Source of the DNA: an uncultured Marinilabiliaceae bacterium
GTDB lineage: Bacteria > Bacteroidota > Bacteroidia > Bacteroidales > Marinilabiliaceae
Direction: 5' to 3'
Assembly: GCA_905235955.1 (NCBI GenBank)
Contig: CAJONN010000032.1
Coordinates: 2,668 to 15,794 of the forward strand
Length of the DNA stretch: 13,127 nucleotides
Positions 1 through 7,881 of the stretch are shown here, in pieces; positions within the stretch are counted from its first letter, which is position 1; the number at the start of each line of letters is the position of its first letter. A model generated the notes under the pieces. That model ran no database searches. It was not told where the DNA came from and saw only the letters and a list, made by a program, of their open reading frames with translations. Position numbers and translations under genes: made by a program.

Positions 1-17
1 AAGTGTATGTCGAACTA

Positions 18-38
18 CTTTTTTTGAGTGAAAAAAAG
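18..38. repeat. A/T-run inverted repeat in left-edge leader
   Basis: The arms CTTTTTTT (18-25) and AAAAAAAG (31-38) are perfect reverse complements around a 5-base loop (GAGTG). It could be the remains of a terminator for a gene left of the window, or simply two facing homopolymer runs. A stem made almost only of A-T pairs is weak, so no function is claimed. Confidence 0.3.
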
Positions 39-86
39 ATATAATTATTAAAAAAACTTAAGTGCTTATCAATATTATAACTATAC

Positions 87-105
87 CTTATATATAATAT
101 ATAAG
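87..105. promoter_or_regulatory. Perfect 19-bp AT-rich palindrome before the permease gene
   Basis: The arms CTTATATAT and ATATATAAG are perfect reverse complements around one central A. The palindrome ends 16 bases before the permease ATG at 122. Odd-length palindromes of this size are typical of sites for dimeric regulators, and an AT-rich one can also overlap a promoter. No TAnnTTTG box was found in 1-121, so the promoter of this gene is not placed. An operator role is inference from symmetry and position. Confidence 0.35.
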
Positions 106-121
106 CAACAATATTACTGCT

Positions 122-1375
122 ATGACAAACAACATCAACATTAGGCTTATTGCGATGAACTGGATGCAGTTCGCTGTTTGGGGAGCTTACCTGACATCGA
201 TGGGTGGATATTTGGCACATATTGGATTGGGCGACAATATTGGTGATTTTTATTCTATTCAGGGTGTTGTATCTATTTTTATGCCTGCTATTATGGGCAT
301 TGTGGCTGATAGGTGGATACCAGCTCAGCGTTTGTTGGGCTTGTGTCATTTGGTGGCTGCAACTCTGATGGCATACGTTGGCTATGTGGGCTATACGTAT
401 AGCGACATTGCATTGGCTGATATTTTCCCATACTATACGCTATCGGTAGCCTTTTATATGCCTACATTGGCATTGTCGAACTCGGTTTCGTACAATGCAC
501 TTGAGAAGGAGGGGCTTGATACGGTGAAGAGTTTTCCGCCCATACGCACATTTGGTACTATTGGCTTTATAGCGTCGATGTGGATAGTTGATTTGCTTGG
601 TTATCAGCAGTCGAATATGCAGTTTTTTGTTAGTGCAGCGTGGGGCGTGATGTTGGCTCTCTATTCGCAAACATTGCCCAATTGTTCAGTGCAAACTTGT
701 GGCGAGCGTAAGAGTTTTGCTGAAGCTATAGGTCTGAAAGCATTTAGCTTGTTTAAAGATACAAAGATGTTTTTGTTCTTTCTGTTTTCGATGCTTTTGG
801 GCGTTTCGTTGCAAATAACCAATGGCTATGCAAGTCCGTTTATTCAGAGCTTTGACGCATATGCTGAATATCAAAATTCGTTTTTTGTAGAGCATTCAAA
901 TTTGCTCATATCGTTGTCGCAAGTGTCAGAAACGCTATGCATTTTGCTCATACCTTATTTTTTGGGCAAGTTTGGTATCAAAAAGGTGATGATAATAGCA
1001 ATGTTGGCATGGGTGTGTCGCTTTGGGCTGTTTGCAATAGGTACTCCGATAATGCCGGGTGTGCTATTCCTCATACTCTCAATGATAGTATATGGTGTAG
1101 CGTTCGACTTCTTCAATATTTCAGGTTCACTTTTTGTCAATAATTCAACCGACCAGTCGATACGTTCGAGTGCGCAGGGCATGTTTATGCTTATGACAAA
1201 TGGCTTGGGCGCAACAATAGGAACACAGTCGGCACAATATGTAGTGAATCATTTTACAACAAATGAAAATGGCTTGCAAGTGGGCAACTGGACTATGATA
1301 TGGACAATATTTGCAATATATGCACTTGTAGTTGCTATTGCATTTGCCATTGCATTTAGACATAGAAAAATATAA
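122..1375 (+). CDS. Nucleoside:H+ symporter-family MFS permease (NupG/XapB-like)
   Basis: This is a predicted inner-membrane permease that imports nucleosides with protons. The 417 residues match the usual length of the nucleoside:H+ symporter family (E. coli NupG is about 418). The protein is hydrophobic throughout, with about twelve membrane segments and a polar central loop near residues 185-212. Family-like motifs are GIVADRW (59-65), SFPPIRTFGTIGF (137-149), DFFNISGSLF (329-338) and SAQGMFMLMTNG (350-361). The ATG at 122 leaves a short polar N-terminus before the first helix, as expected. No nucleoside hydrolase, kinase or phosphorylase lies next to it, so context does not identify the substrate. 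Assignment to the family is firm. The exact nucleoside or xanthosine preference is unknown. Confidence 0.9.
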   Translation: MTNNINIRLIAMNWMQFAVWGAYLTSMGGYLAHIGLGDNIGDFYSIQGVVSIFMPAIMGIVADRWIPAQRLLGLCHLVAATLMAYVGYVGYTYSDIALADIFPYYTLSVAFYMPTLALSNSVSYNALEKEGLDTVKSFPPIRTFGTIGFIASMWIVDLLGYQQSNMQFFVSAAWGVMLALYSQTLPNCSVQTCGERKSFAEAIGLKAFSLFKDTKMFLFFLFSMLLGVSLQITNGYASPFIQSFDAYAEYQNSFFVEHSNLLISLSQVSETLCILLIPYFLGKFGIKKVMIIAMLAWVCRFGLFAIGTPIMPGVLFLILSMIVYGVAFDFFNISGSLFVNNSTDQSIRSSAQGMFMLMTNGLGATIGTQSAQYVVNHFTTNENGLQVGNWTMIWTIFAIYALVVAIAFAIAFRHRKI

Positions 1376-1382
1376 TATTAAC

Positions 1383-1390
1383 TATTTTTG
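1383..1390 (+). promoter_or_regulatory. Candidate -7 promoter box (TATTTTTG)
   Basis: TATTTTTG matches the Bacteroidetes -7 consensus TAnnTTTG exactly and lies 56 bases before the GTG start at 1447. I found no TTTG -33 partner at the expected 19-21 base spacing, so this is a half-supported promoter. It suggests that the coiled-coil gene need not depend on read-through from the permease. Confidence 0.4.
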
Positions 1391-1446
1391 CATTCCAGAA
1401 AAACATAATGTTCAGATAGTGTGCAACAAATAAAAATGATTAGGAA

Positions 1447-2316
1447 GTGACGAAAAAAAACATTGCGATAGCACTTGGTATATCAGTAGCCTTGATGCTA
1501 CTATTGGGCGGATTGCTACTGAAGACAAACTCTGAAATGACAGAGATGGAAGAGGTGTTTAAAGAGGAAAAAGAGACACTGATAACTGAGTATCAGGACT
1601 TGTATTTAGACTACGACTCGTTGCGTCGCTACGATACTGACCTTAACGATAAACTTGACCAAGAGCGTGAGCGCGTAATGCAGCTACAAGAGGAGCTGAA
1701 AACAGTGAAGGCTACCAACGCCCGAAAGATAAAAGAGCTACAAAGCGAGCTAAAAACAATGCGTACCGTAATGGTAAGCTTTGTGCATCAGATAGATTCG
1801 CTCAACCAAACCAATATTCGCCTTACCGACGAAAACGAAAAGATGCGCACACAAGTAGCGCAGGTAAGGCAGTCGTATAACGAGCTGAAAAATGAGAACA
1901 AAAATCTTAGCGAGCAGGTAGAAATAGCGGCTCGGCTCGAGGCAAAAAATATAAGCGCAGTGGGGCTCAACTTCAACGAAAAAAAGGCAACATCGGTAGC
2001 AAAAATAAGCAAAGTGAAGATAAGTTTTACGATAGCCAAAAACGTGTCGGCACAGGTGGGCTTGCGCAGTGTATATTTACGTTTTACCCGCCCAGATGGA
2101 CAACTACTGATGCATTCAAAAAACGACACATTCAAATATGAAGATGCCCAAATAAACTACTCGGCCATGCGCGAAGTAGAATATGGTGGCGACGATACCG
2201 ACAGCTATATAGTTTACAAAGTTGATGCCGGTGAGCTAATGGAAGGTAGCTACGACATAGAACTATTCTGCGGTGGCGAAATTATTGGGCGTAGCTCATG
2301 GAATGTAAAAAAATAA
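1447..2316 (+). CDS. Membrane-anchored coiled-coil protein with C-terminal beta-rich domain, unknown function
   Basis: I do not recognise a function for this 289-residue protein. A lysine-bearing N-terminus leads into one hydrophobic helix (about 6-25), then a long charged heptad-like coiled coil (about 30-165, rich in E, K, Q and L), then a region of alternating hydrophobic residues (about 185-289) that looks like a beta-sandwich. The likely topology is inner-membrane anchored with the coiled coil and the C-terminal domain in the periplasm. Similar proteins are common as conserved hypotheticals in Bacteroidetes, and some carry misleading names such as chromosome-partitioning protein because of the coiled coil. 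The start is GTG at 1447, since an in-frame TAG lies at 1441-1443. The next in-frame ATG (residue 17) would cut the membrane helix in half. A structural or envelope-organising role is inference only. Confidence 0.8.
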   Translation: MTKKNIAIALGISVALMLLLGGLLLKTNSEMTEMEEVFKEEKETLITEYQDLYLDYDSLRRYDTDLNDKLDQERERVMQLQEELKTVKATNARKIKELQSELKTMRTVMVSFVHQIDSLNQTNIRLTDENEKMRTQVAQVRQSYNELKNENKNLSEQVEIAARLEAKNISAVGLNFNEKKATSVAKISKVKISFTIAKNVSAQVGLRSVYLRFTRPDGQLLMHSKNDTFKYEDAQINYSAMREVEYGGDDTDSYIVYKVDAGELMEGSYDIELFCGGEIIGRSSWNVKK

Positions 2317-2325
2317 CGACCTTAA

Positions 2326-2333
2326 TATATTTG
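2326..2333 (+). promoter_or_regulatory. Candidate -7 promoter box (TATATTTG) for the envelope/PBP operon
   Basis: TATATTTG is a perfect match to the Bacteroidetes -7 consensus. It begins 10 bases after the stop of the coiled-coil gene and ends 63 bases before the ATG at 2397. No clear TTTG -33 box stands 19-21 bases upstream, where the sequence is still coding. The likely transcript would start near 2340 and carry the secreted protein, the lipoprotein and PBP1A. Confidence 0.45.
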
Positions 2334-2396
2334 AAGAGTAACCATTTCGTATAGTAAATCGCTATAATTGCATTATAACTAAAAACAATCACTATT

Positions 2397-3272
2397 ATGA
2401 AGAAAATTATTCTGGTAGCATTGCTTGCAATAGCTACTATGGGTGCAATTGATGCATTGGCACAGGAGAAAAAAACATCGGTACCAACCATCAAAGACTA
2501 TGAAAACTTTGGCGGAACACGCACCCTTGTTGTTATGGACGATAATATAATGAGCGATTTCAGCCTAAAGATAGAGCAAGTAATGAAAAAAGAGTGGCGT
2601 TTGGGTAAGTTTGAAGTCATTTCGCGTAAAGAATTTGAATCGAAACGCACCAACCCATCATATTCATTTTTGCTCACAACAACAGCAACTTACGAAAAGG
2701 ATAAAACCAAAGCTCGCTACACATATTTGAGCTTGCTGATGGGCAAAGAGAAGAGCAAAGTAAATACTATGCCTGACCTCATTTCAATACCATTGGCATA
2801 CGCAAGCGTAGAAGACCAAAACTATGTGTATAAAATGGCAGCATTTGTCAGATTTGTACAACGACATGTGCAAATGATAATAGATGACCCAGCGTTGCTG
2901 AAGAAAATGGGTGATAGTCCGCTACTCTATTACAACAAAAACATCAAAAGTCTTCAGAATAAAACACTTTATATAGTAAAAGAAGACCTTGAAAAAGAAT
3001 TGCAAAGCGAAAGTGCACTCTCAGCAGTATATCCGCACAAATTCAAATTTGTTTCACGCGAAGAAGTAGCTAAAGCCATTGACAGTGGTGAAAAAGATGT
3101 TGTATTTTTGCACAAAGTTGGACCAGAAGTGTCAAAATATAACACACGTTGCTTCAAAATGATAATAGGTGCTGACGATAGCGAGGTTTATTATTTTGAT
3201 TATCACAACATTGATAAAAAAACACCAGACCGCTTACTCAAATCAGACCTAAAGAAAATGGCTAAACAATAG
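2397..3272 (+). CDS. Secreted protein of unknown function with two repeated alpha/beta domains
   Basis: No family is recognised. Residues 1-22 form a classical signal peptide (KK, a hydrophobic core, then ALA before QEKK), so the 291-residue product is exported to the periplasm or beyond. The mature part looks like a tandem duplication. Residues about 43-120 resemble about 190-263: TLVVMDD against TLYIVKED, KFEVISRKEF (71-80) against KFKFVSREEV (215-224), and a beta-rich segment with R107 and R251, each 36 residues after the KF pair, ending in a glycine (G116, G258). A linker with a helix-like stretch (145-170) separates them. There is no lipobox, no outer-membrane beta-barrel ending and no obvious catalytic motif. 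The stop is 2 bases from the next ATG, so it is almost certainly co-transcribed with the lipoprotein and PBP1A. Confidence 0.8.
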   Translation: MKKIILVALLAIATMGAIDALAQEKKTSVPTIKDYENFGGTRTLVVMDDNIMSDFSLKIEQVMKKEWRLGKFEVISRKEFESKRTNPSYSFLLTTTATYEKDKTKARYTYLSLLMGKEKSKVNTMPDLISIPLAYASVEDQNYVYKMAAFVRFVQRHVQMIIDDPALLKKMGDSPLLYYNKNIKSLQNKTLYIVKEDLEKELQSESALSAVYPHKFKFVSREEVAKAIDSGEKDVVFLHKVGPEVSKYNTRCFKMIIGADDSEVYYFDYHNIDKKTPDRLLKSDLKKMAKQ

Positions 3273-3274
3273 AT

Positions 3275-4228
3275 ATGCGTCAGATAATAGCAATATTGAT
3301 ATCAATACTTTTTGTCATCGGTTGCAACAACGACGATGGCAAAAAGTATTTGCGTGATGTATATCTGAGTTATCACTTGCAGGTAATGGCATTGTCAGAC
3401 ACAATGCAAATAGCACTACTTTTCTACCCAGAGCATACCAATGCAGGCGTGCCTGACGGACCCGTAGAGTGGACATCGACTGACACCACCGTGGTAAGCG
3501 TACGCTCCAACGGCACATACACAGCCATACTTACGGCTCGGGGCATTGGTGAGGTAACCATAAAAGCACGACTTGGCGACTTTGTGACGCGAACAAACAT
3601 CATAGTAGATTTAGATAATGGCGTGTCGAATACTATCTTTCTGAATTGGTGTCTTGAACGTTTTGATAAAAACAACGATGGTATATTGCAAGGCACTGAA
3701 ATAGTGAATCTGATAGAGATAGATGCTACAGAATTGTCGGCAACCAACAATCCGATTTCGTTTGACGGCATAGAGCTATTCACCTCGTTGCGAAAATTTA
3801 AAGCTACACATCTGATAATTTCCAAACTTGACTTAAGTCAGAATGCTTCGCTTACCGAAATAGATATTTCAGAGTCAGAGATAAAAGAGTTGGATATTAG
3901 CAACAATGCAGAGGTGAGGTTTTTAGATTGCCATGCTTGCCCAAGTTTGAGTAATATTATTTTTGCTCCGTCAACTCAAGAGGCGACTAACCAGATGCGT
4001 ACTATCAACTGTCAGCGTTGCAACCTTACATCGCTCAACGTTAGTAGTTGTTCGTTACTCGAATATCTTGATTGCTCACAAAATAAACTCACCGAGCTTG
4101 ATGTGAGCAACAATATGTTGCTGAAGCAGTTGTGTTGTACGGGCAACAATATTAGTAGTGTCAGAATTTGGGAAGATGCTGACACTGAAGAGTTTGTAGC
4201 AGATGACGGTGTGCCGTTTACTTATTAA
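3275..4228 (+). CDS. Lipoprotein with BIG2-like, EF-hand and leucine-rich repeat regions
   Basis: The N-terminus has a type II signal peptide with lipobox VIGC, so C17 is the lipidated cysteine. The following NNDD is acidic at +3/+4 and loosely resembles surface-export signals of Bacteroidetes lipoproteins. Residues about 38-111 look like a bacterial Ig-like (BIG2) domain (VEWTSTDTTVVSV, then TARGIGEVTIKA). Residues 131-142 form a textbook EF-hand loop (DKNNDGILQGTE, acidic or Asn ligands at 1, 3, 5 and Glu at 12), so calcium binding is likely. From about 160 to 297 there are LRR-like repeats with LDxSxN and LDCSxN steps (LDISNN, LDCSQN, LDVSNN), unusually rich in cysteine. This layout suits a surface binding or adhesion protein. 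The ligand is unknown. It lies 2 bases after the secreted-protein gene and 6 bases before PBP1A. Confidence 0.82.
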   Translation: MRQIIAILISILFVIGCNNDDGKKYLRDVYLSYHLQVMALSDTMQIALLFYPEHTNAGVPDGPVEWTSTDTTVVSVRSNGTYTAILTARGIGEVTIKARLGDFVTRTNIIVDLDNGVSNTIFLNWCLERFDKNNDGILQGTEIVNLIEIDATELSATNNPISFDGIELFTSLRKFKATHLIISKLDLSQNASLTEIDISESEIKELDISNNAEVRFLDCHACPSLSNIIFAPSTQEATNQMRTINCQRCNLTSLNVSSCSLLEYLDCSQNKLTELDVSNNMLLKQLCCTGNNISSVRIWEDADTEEFVADDGVPFTY

Positions 4229-4234
4229 AAAATA

Positions 4235-6637
4235 ATGAAAATCAGAGAATTGACCAATAAGATTAGGGTAGTTTGTGCAGAAAAATGGAGCATTATTAGC
4301 CCAACCGTAGAACCGATAATACGCACACTTTATTTTCCCTCGTCGAATCAAAGCAAAGCAAAACGTTGGTTCATCAATATAGGTAAAATTGTAGCGCACA
4401 TTGTATTCTTGTTTTTGTTGCTTATAGCACTTGTGTATATTGGTGCATTTGGTCGGTTGCCGAGTGTTGCCGAGTTGAAGAATATAAGCAATAGCGATGC
4501 CTCAGTAATATATTCGGCCGATAATGTAAAACTTGGGCATATATATAAGCAAAATCGCATAAGTGTCGATTCGCTAAGCATCTCGAAGCATGTAGTCAAT
4601 GCACTTATAGCTACCGAAGATAGCCGATTTTTTGAGCATCATGGCGTAGATGCACAAAGCACAATGCGAGTGTTGTTTAAGACATTGCTAATGTTTGATT
4701 ATAGTCAGGGTGGAGGCTCAACCATCAGTCAGCAATTGGCCAAAAACCTTTATCCGCGAAAGTCGCTTGGTATACTAACCTATCCGGTAGCAAAGGTAAG
4801 AGAGATAATAATAGCAGGGCGACTCGAAGAGGCTTATAGCAAAAGCGAAATACTCAATTTGTATCTCAACACAGTGCCTTTTGGTGAGAATGTATATGGC
4901 ATAGAAGCCGCTTCGCAACGTTTCTTTTCGCGCAAAGCCAAATGGCTCGAACCTCCTGCAGCAGCTACACTTGTAGGTATGTTGGCAGCCAACTCAGCAT
5001 ACAATCCGCGTTTGCATCCAGAGCAGTCAGTGCAGAGGCGCAATGTAGTTTTGGCCCGAATGGCTAAAGAGGGTTTTATTGACTCTACAAAACTTGAAAA
5101 ATATCAGTCTGCACCACTCGAACTAAAATATAACCGCATTGACAACGAGAGTGGCATTGGCATATTCTTCAGATATATGGTGGCACAAGAGGCTCAAAAT
5201 ATTCTGAATGAACTATATGGTGAAGATGCCTATAATATTTATACTGATGGACTTGAGATACACACCACACTCAACTCTCAGCTACAACGACAAGCTGAAA
5301 GAGCAGTGAGTGCGCATCTGACAACCGTGCAAAAGGCTTTTGACAATCAATGGAAAGACAGAGAGCCATGGGGCGACAATACAGCCATTTATACACGCGC
5401 CTATGAACGTTCTGAGCGTTACCGAAAGATGAAAAGTATGAATTTGCCATCTGATACTATTGAAGCTGTGATGAATAGGCCAATAGATATGACGATCTAC
5501 ACAGCTCAGGGTATTGAAGTGGTAAATATGAGTCCGGCAGACTCGGTGCGAAAGGCGGTAACAGCACTCAATACTGGTTTTTTGGCAGTTGACCCATATA
5601 CTGGCGATGTAAAAGCATGGGTTGGTGGCATAAATAGGCATTTGTCGCAAACTGACCATGTGGCAATGCGTAGGCAAGTAGGCTCTACATTTAAGCCAAT
5701 AGTATATGCTACAGCTATTGAAAATGGCATAGATCCGACAACATACGTAGAGAATGTGCGACGTACATACTCAAGAGGCTGGTCGCCAACCAACTCTGAT
5801 GGTAAATATGGTGGTTGGTATTCGCTCAAAGGTGCATTGTCAAAGAGTTTGAACACAGTTTCAGCGTGGCTTATCGACCAAATAGGACCAGAGCCAGTGG
5901 TGAATATGGCGCACAATTTGGGCATAGAGAGTGATGTACCAAGTGTGCCCAGTATAGCCTTAGGTACAGCCGAAATATCGCTTTATGAAATGGTAAAAGC
6001 TTATCAGGCATTTGCCAATGGCGGCGCTATACACGAACTCAGAACAATAACCAAAATAACAACTCGCGATGGTAAGATGCTATACACCAGCCAAATATCA
6101 GCCCCCAACTATGTGATGAGCGAATCGACAGCCATATACGTAAACGATATGTTGAAGGCTGTAGTAGATAGTGGCACGGCACGCAGTTTGCGTAGCATAT
6201 ATCAATTGCCATTTGAGTTGGCTGGCAAAACTGGTACGACACAAAATGGTGCTGATGGTTGGTTTATAGGTTGCACGCCACATTTGGTAGCTGGTGCATG
6301 GGTTGGTAGCGATATACCTGCCATACGATTCCGTACAAGCTACTACGGACAAGGTGCTTATATGGCACTACCTATTGTTGCCCGATTCTTGTCAGGAATA
6401 AAAAACATGAAAGAATATGTTGACGGACAATTTCCTGAGCCTCTCAACGAAGAGATGGCTGTAAATATGGCAATGCCACTCTATTGGGACGAAGAGCCTG
6501 ACCGACAAGCCCTTTTTGATATGGCACTAAATCATTATATGGGGCTCGATACGCTTAAAATTGAACAACCACGACATCCTGTCAGAACATTTTTCCGCAA
6601 TATAATGCAGAGTATTTTTGGCAATGATGATGATTGA
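4235..6637 (+). CDS. Class A penicillin-binding protein 1A (bifunctional transglycosylase/transpeptidase)
   Basis: This enzyme polymerises lipid II into glycan strands and cross-links the peptides on the outer face of the inner membrane. One membrane helix spans about residues 50-70. The GT51 transglycosylase follows with its signature motifs: TEDSRFFEHHG (127-137, catalytic E128), GGSTISQQLAKN (160-171), and KVREIIIAGRLEEAYSKSEI (187-206), where E190 is the expected second catalytic glutamate. The transpeptidase has all three active-site motifs: S484-T-F-K487, S538-L-N540 and K665-T-G667. An inter-domain segment (about 370-440, with MSPADS) is typical of Bacteroidetes PBP1A proteins. At 800 residues with every key residue present it should be functional. 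It ends a tight gene run and converges on aroA with 11 bases between stops. A gene symbol such as mrcA or ponA would be by analogy only. Confidence 0.96.
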   Translation: MKIRELTNKIRVVCAEKWSIISPTVEPIIRTLYFPSSNQSKAKRWFINIGKIVAHIVFLFLLLIALVYIGAFGRLPSVAELKNISNSDASVIYSADNVKLGHIYKQNRISVDSLSISKHVVNALIATEDSRFFEHHGVDAQSTMRVLFKTLLMFDYSQGGGSTISQQLAKNLYPRKSLGILTYPVAKVREIIIAGRLEEAYSKSEILNLYLNTVPFGENVYGIEAASQRFFSRKAKWLEPPAAATLVGMLAANSAYNPRLHPEQSVQRRNVVLARMAKEGFIDSTKLEKYQSAPLELKYNRIDNESGIGIFFRYMVAQEAQNILNELYGEDAYNIYTDGLEIHTTLNSQLQRQAERAVSAHLTTVQKAFDNQWKDREPWGDNTAIYTRAYERSERYRKMKSMNLPSDTIEAVMNRPIDMTIYTAQGIEVVNMSPADSVRKAVTALNTGFLAVDPYTGDVKAWVGGINRHLSQTDHVAMRRQVGSTFKPIVYATAIENGIDPTTYVENVRRTYSRGWSPTNSDGKYGGWYSLKGALSKSLNTVSAWLIDQIGPEPVVNMAHNLGIESDVPSVPSIALGTAEISLYEMVKAYQAFANGGAIHELRTITKITTRDGKMLYTSQISAPNYVMSESTAIYVNDMLKAVVDSGTARSLRSIYQLPFELAGKTGTTQNGADGWFIGCTPHLVAGAWVGSDIPAIRFRTSYYGQGAYMALPIVARFLSGIKNMKEYVDGQFPEPLNEEMAVNMAMPLYWDEEPDRQALFDMALNHYMGLDTLKIEQPRHPVRTFFRNIMQSIFGNDDD

Positions 6638-6653
6638 ATGCACAGTCATTATT
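6626..6653. terminator. Weak stem-loop between convergent PBP1A and aroA ends
   Basis: GATGATGATTG (6626-6636) can pair with CAGTCATTATT (6643-6653) around a 6-base loop (AATGCA), giving 11 pairs of which three are G-T wobbles on one strand. It overlaps both stop codons, the right place for a shared bidirectional terminator. It has no good T tract on either side and few G-C pairs, so termination here is a tentative inference. Confidence 0.2.
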
Positions 6654-7875
6654 CTTCAACAATAGAAAAACCAGCGAGTCGCAAGTCATCCCAATAGTGG
6701 GGGTACGACTTAGATACCACAGAAGGGTCGCTGATGCGGATAGAACCCAATTTGATGGCGGCTGGCGCAAATGCCATTGCCATTCGGTGGTCTTTATAAG
6801 TTTGAATTGGTTCTGCTGATGTAGCACATTTTTCGCCATCCCAACTTAGTGTGTCGACATCGTTGGTATGTAATACAAAACCAATTTTTTTGCATTCGCA
6901 GATGAGCGCAGCAATGCGGTCGGTTTCCTTTATTTTTAAACTCTCTAAGCCAGTAAATGTAAACGGCACACCCAAGCAGCAACAAAGTACTACATAGGTT
7001 TGTGCCAAGTCTGGTTGGCTATTGAAGTCGAAGCAGAAAGTATCGTTGGTGGCTGCATTGGGTTGTGCTTGTAGGCGTACGCCATTGTTGGTCCACTGTG
7101 TTAGTACGCCAAGTTTTTCGGCAATGAAGCGTCCTTCGGCATCACCTTGTAAGCTGTTGGGCAACAGTCCGCCAAGCTCTACAGCTATTTGAGGTGCAAG
7201 TGCTGCTATCTGATACCAATACGATGCTGCACTCCAATCTGATTCGATAGTAGTCTGAGTGTGAACGTATTGTGCTTCAGGTATTTGAATGATATTGTCA
7301 GTCCATGTAGCCACAACACCAAATTGCTCCATTGTTTTGAGTGTCATATTGATGTAGGGCTTTGAAATGATTTTGCCCGTAAGCTCGATGCGTAAACCAT
7401 TTTTTATCATTGGTGCAATCATCATAATGGCAGATATATATTGGCTACTAATGCTTCCGGGCAATGAGATAGAGCCACCACTAAGTTGTTTGCCATTGAT
7501 GTGCAGAGGCGGAAATCCGTCTTTTTCAGCATATTGAATATCGGCACCCAACGTTCGCAAGGCATCGACGAGTACTGATATGGGGCGATTTTTCATACGC
7601 TCAGAGCCAGTAATAAAATGCTCTTGTGGGCGCAATGCCAAATATGCAGTCAGGAAACGCATTGAAGTGCCAGCTGCGCCAACATCTACGTGTGAGCAGT
7701 CAGAGCGTAAAGCATTGAGCATTACTGCAGTGTCGTCGCTATCAGAGAGGTTGTGGGGCAGATGTGGGTTGCCCGACAAGACGTTGATGAGCAAGTGTCT
7801 ATTGCTAATGCTTTTAGAGGCTGGTAGGCTAATGTTGCACGAATGCAGATTGCTGGCTGATATGTTGTAAATCAT
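6649..7875 (-). CDS. aroA: 3-phosphoshikimate 1-carboxyvinyltransferase (EPSP synthase)
   Basis: This cytoplasmic enzyme transfers the enolpyruvyl group of phosphoenolpyruvate to shikimate-3-phosphate, the sixth step of chorismate synthesis. Recognisable sites are LPASKSISNR (17-26, K21 and R26 in the substrate pocket), GAAGTSMRFL (66-75), MKNRPI (94-99), SSQYISA (143-149), QPDLAQT (287-293, D289 the likely catalytic base), LKIKETDR (313-320, E317) and KDHRMAMA (361-368). At 408 residues it is slightly shorter than E. coli AroA (427). The position equivalent to E. coli Pro101 is Phe74. The ATG at 7875 lies 6 bases after the aroB stop, so the two genes should be co-transcribed and perhaps translationally coupled. 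Confidence 0.96.
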   Translation of the reverse strand: MIYNISASNLHSCNISLPASKSISNRHLLINVLSGNPHLPHNLSDSDDTAVMLNALRSDCSHVDVGAAGTSMRFLTAYLALRPQEHFITGSERMKNRPISVLVDALRTLGADIQYAEKDGFPPLHINGKQLSGGSISLPGSISSQYISAIMMIAPMIKNGLRIELTGKIISKPYINMTLKTMEQFGVVATWTDNIIQIPEAQYVHTQTTIESDWSAASYWYQIAALAPQIAVELGGLLPNSLQGDAEGRFIAEKLGVLTQWTNNGVRLQAQPNAATNDTFCFDFNSQPDLAQTYVVLCCCLGVPFTFTGLESLKIKETDRIAALICECKKIGFVLHTNDVDTLSWDGEKCATSAEPIQTYKDHRMAMAFAPAAIKLGSIRISDPSVVSKSYPHYWDDLRLAGFSIVEE

Positions 7876-7881
7876 CGCTAA

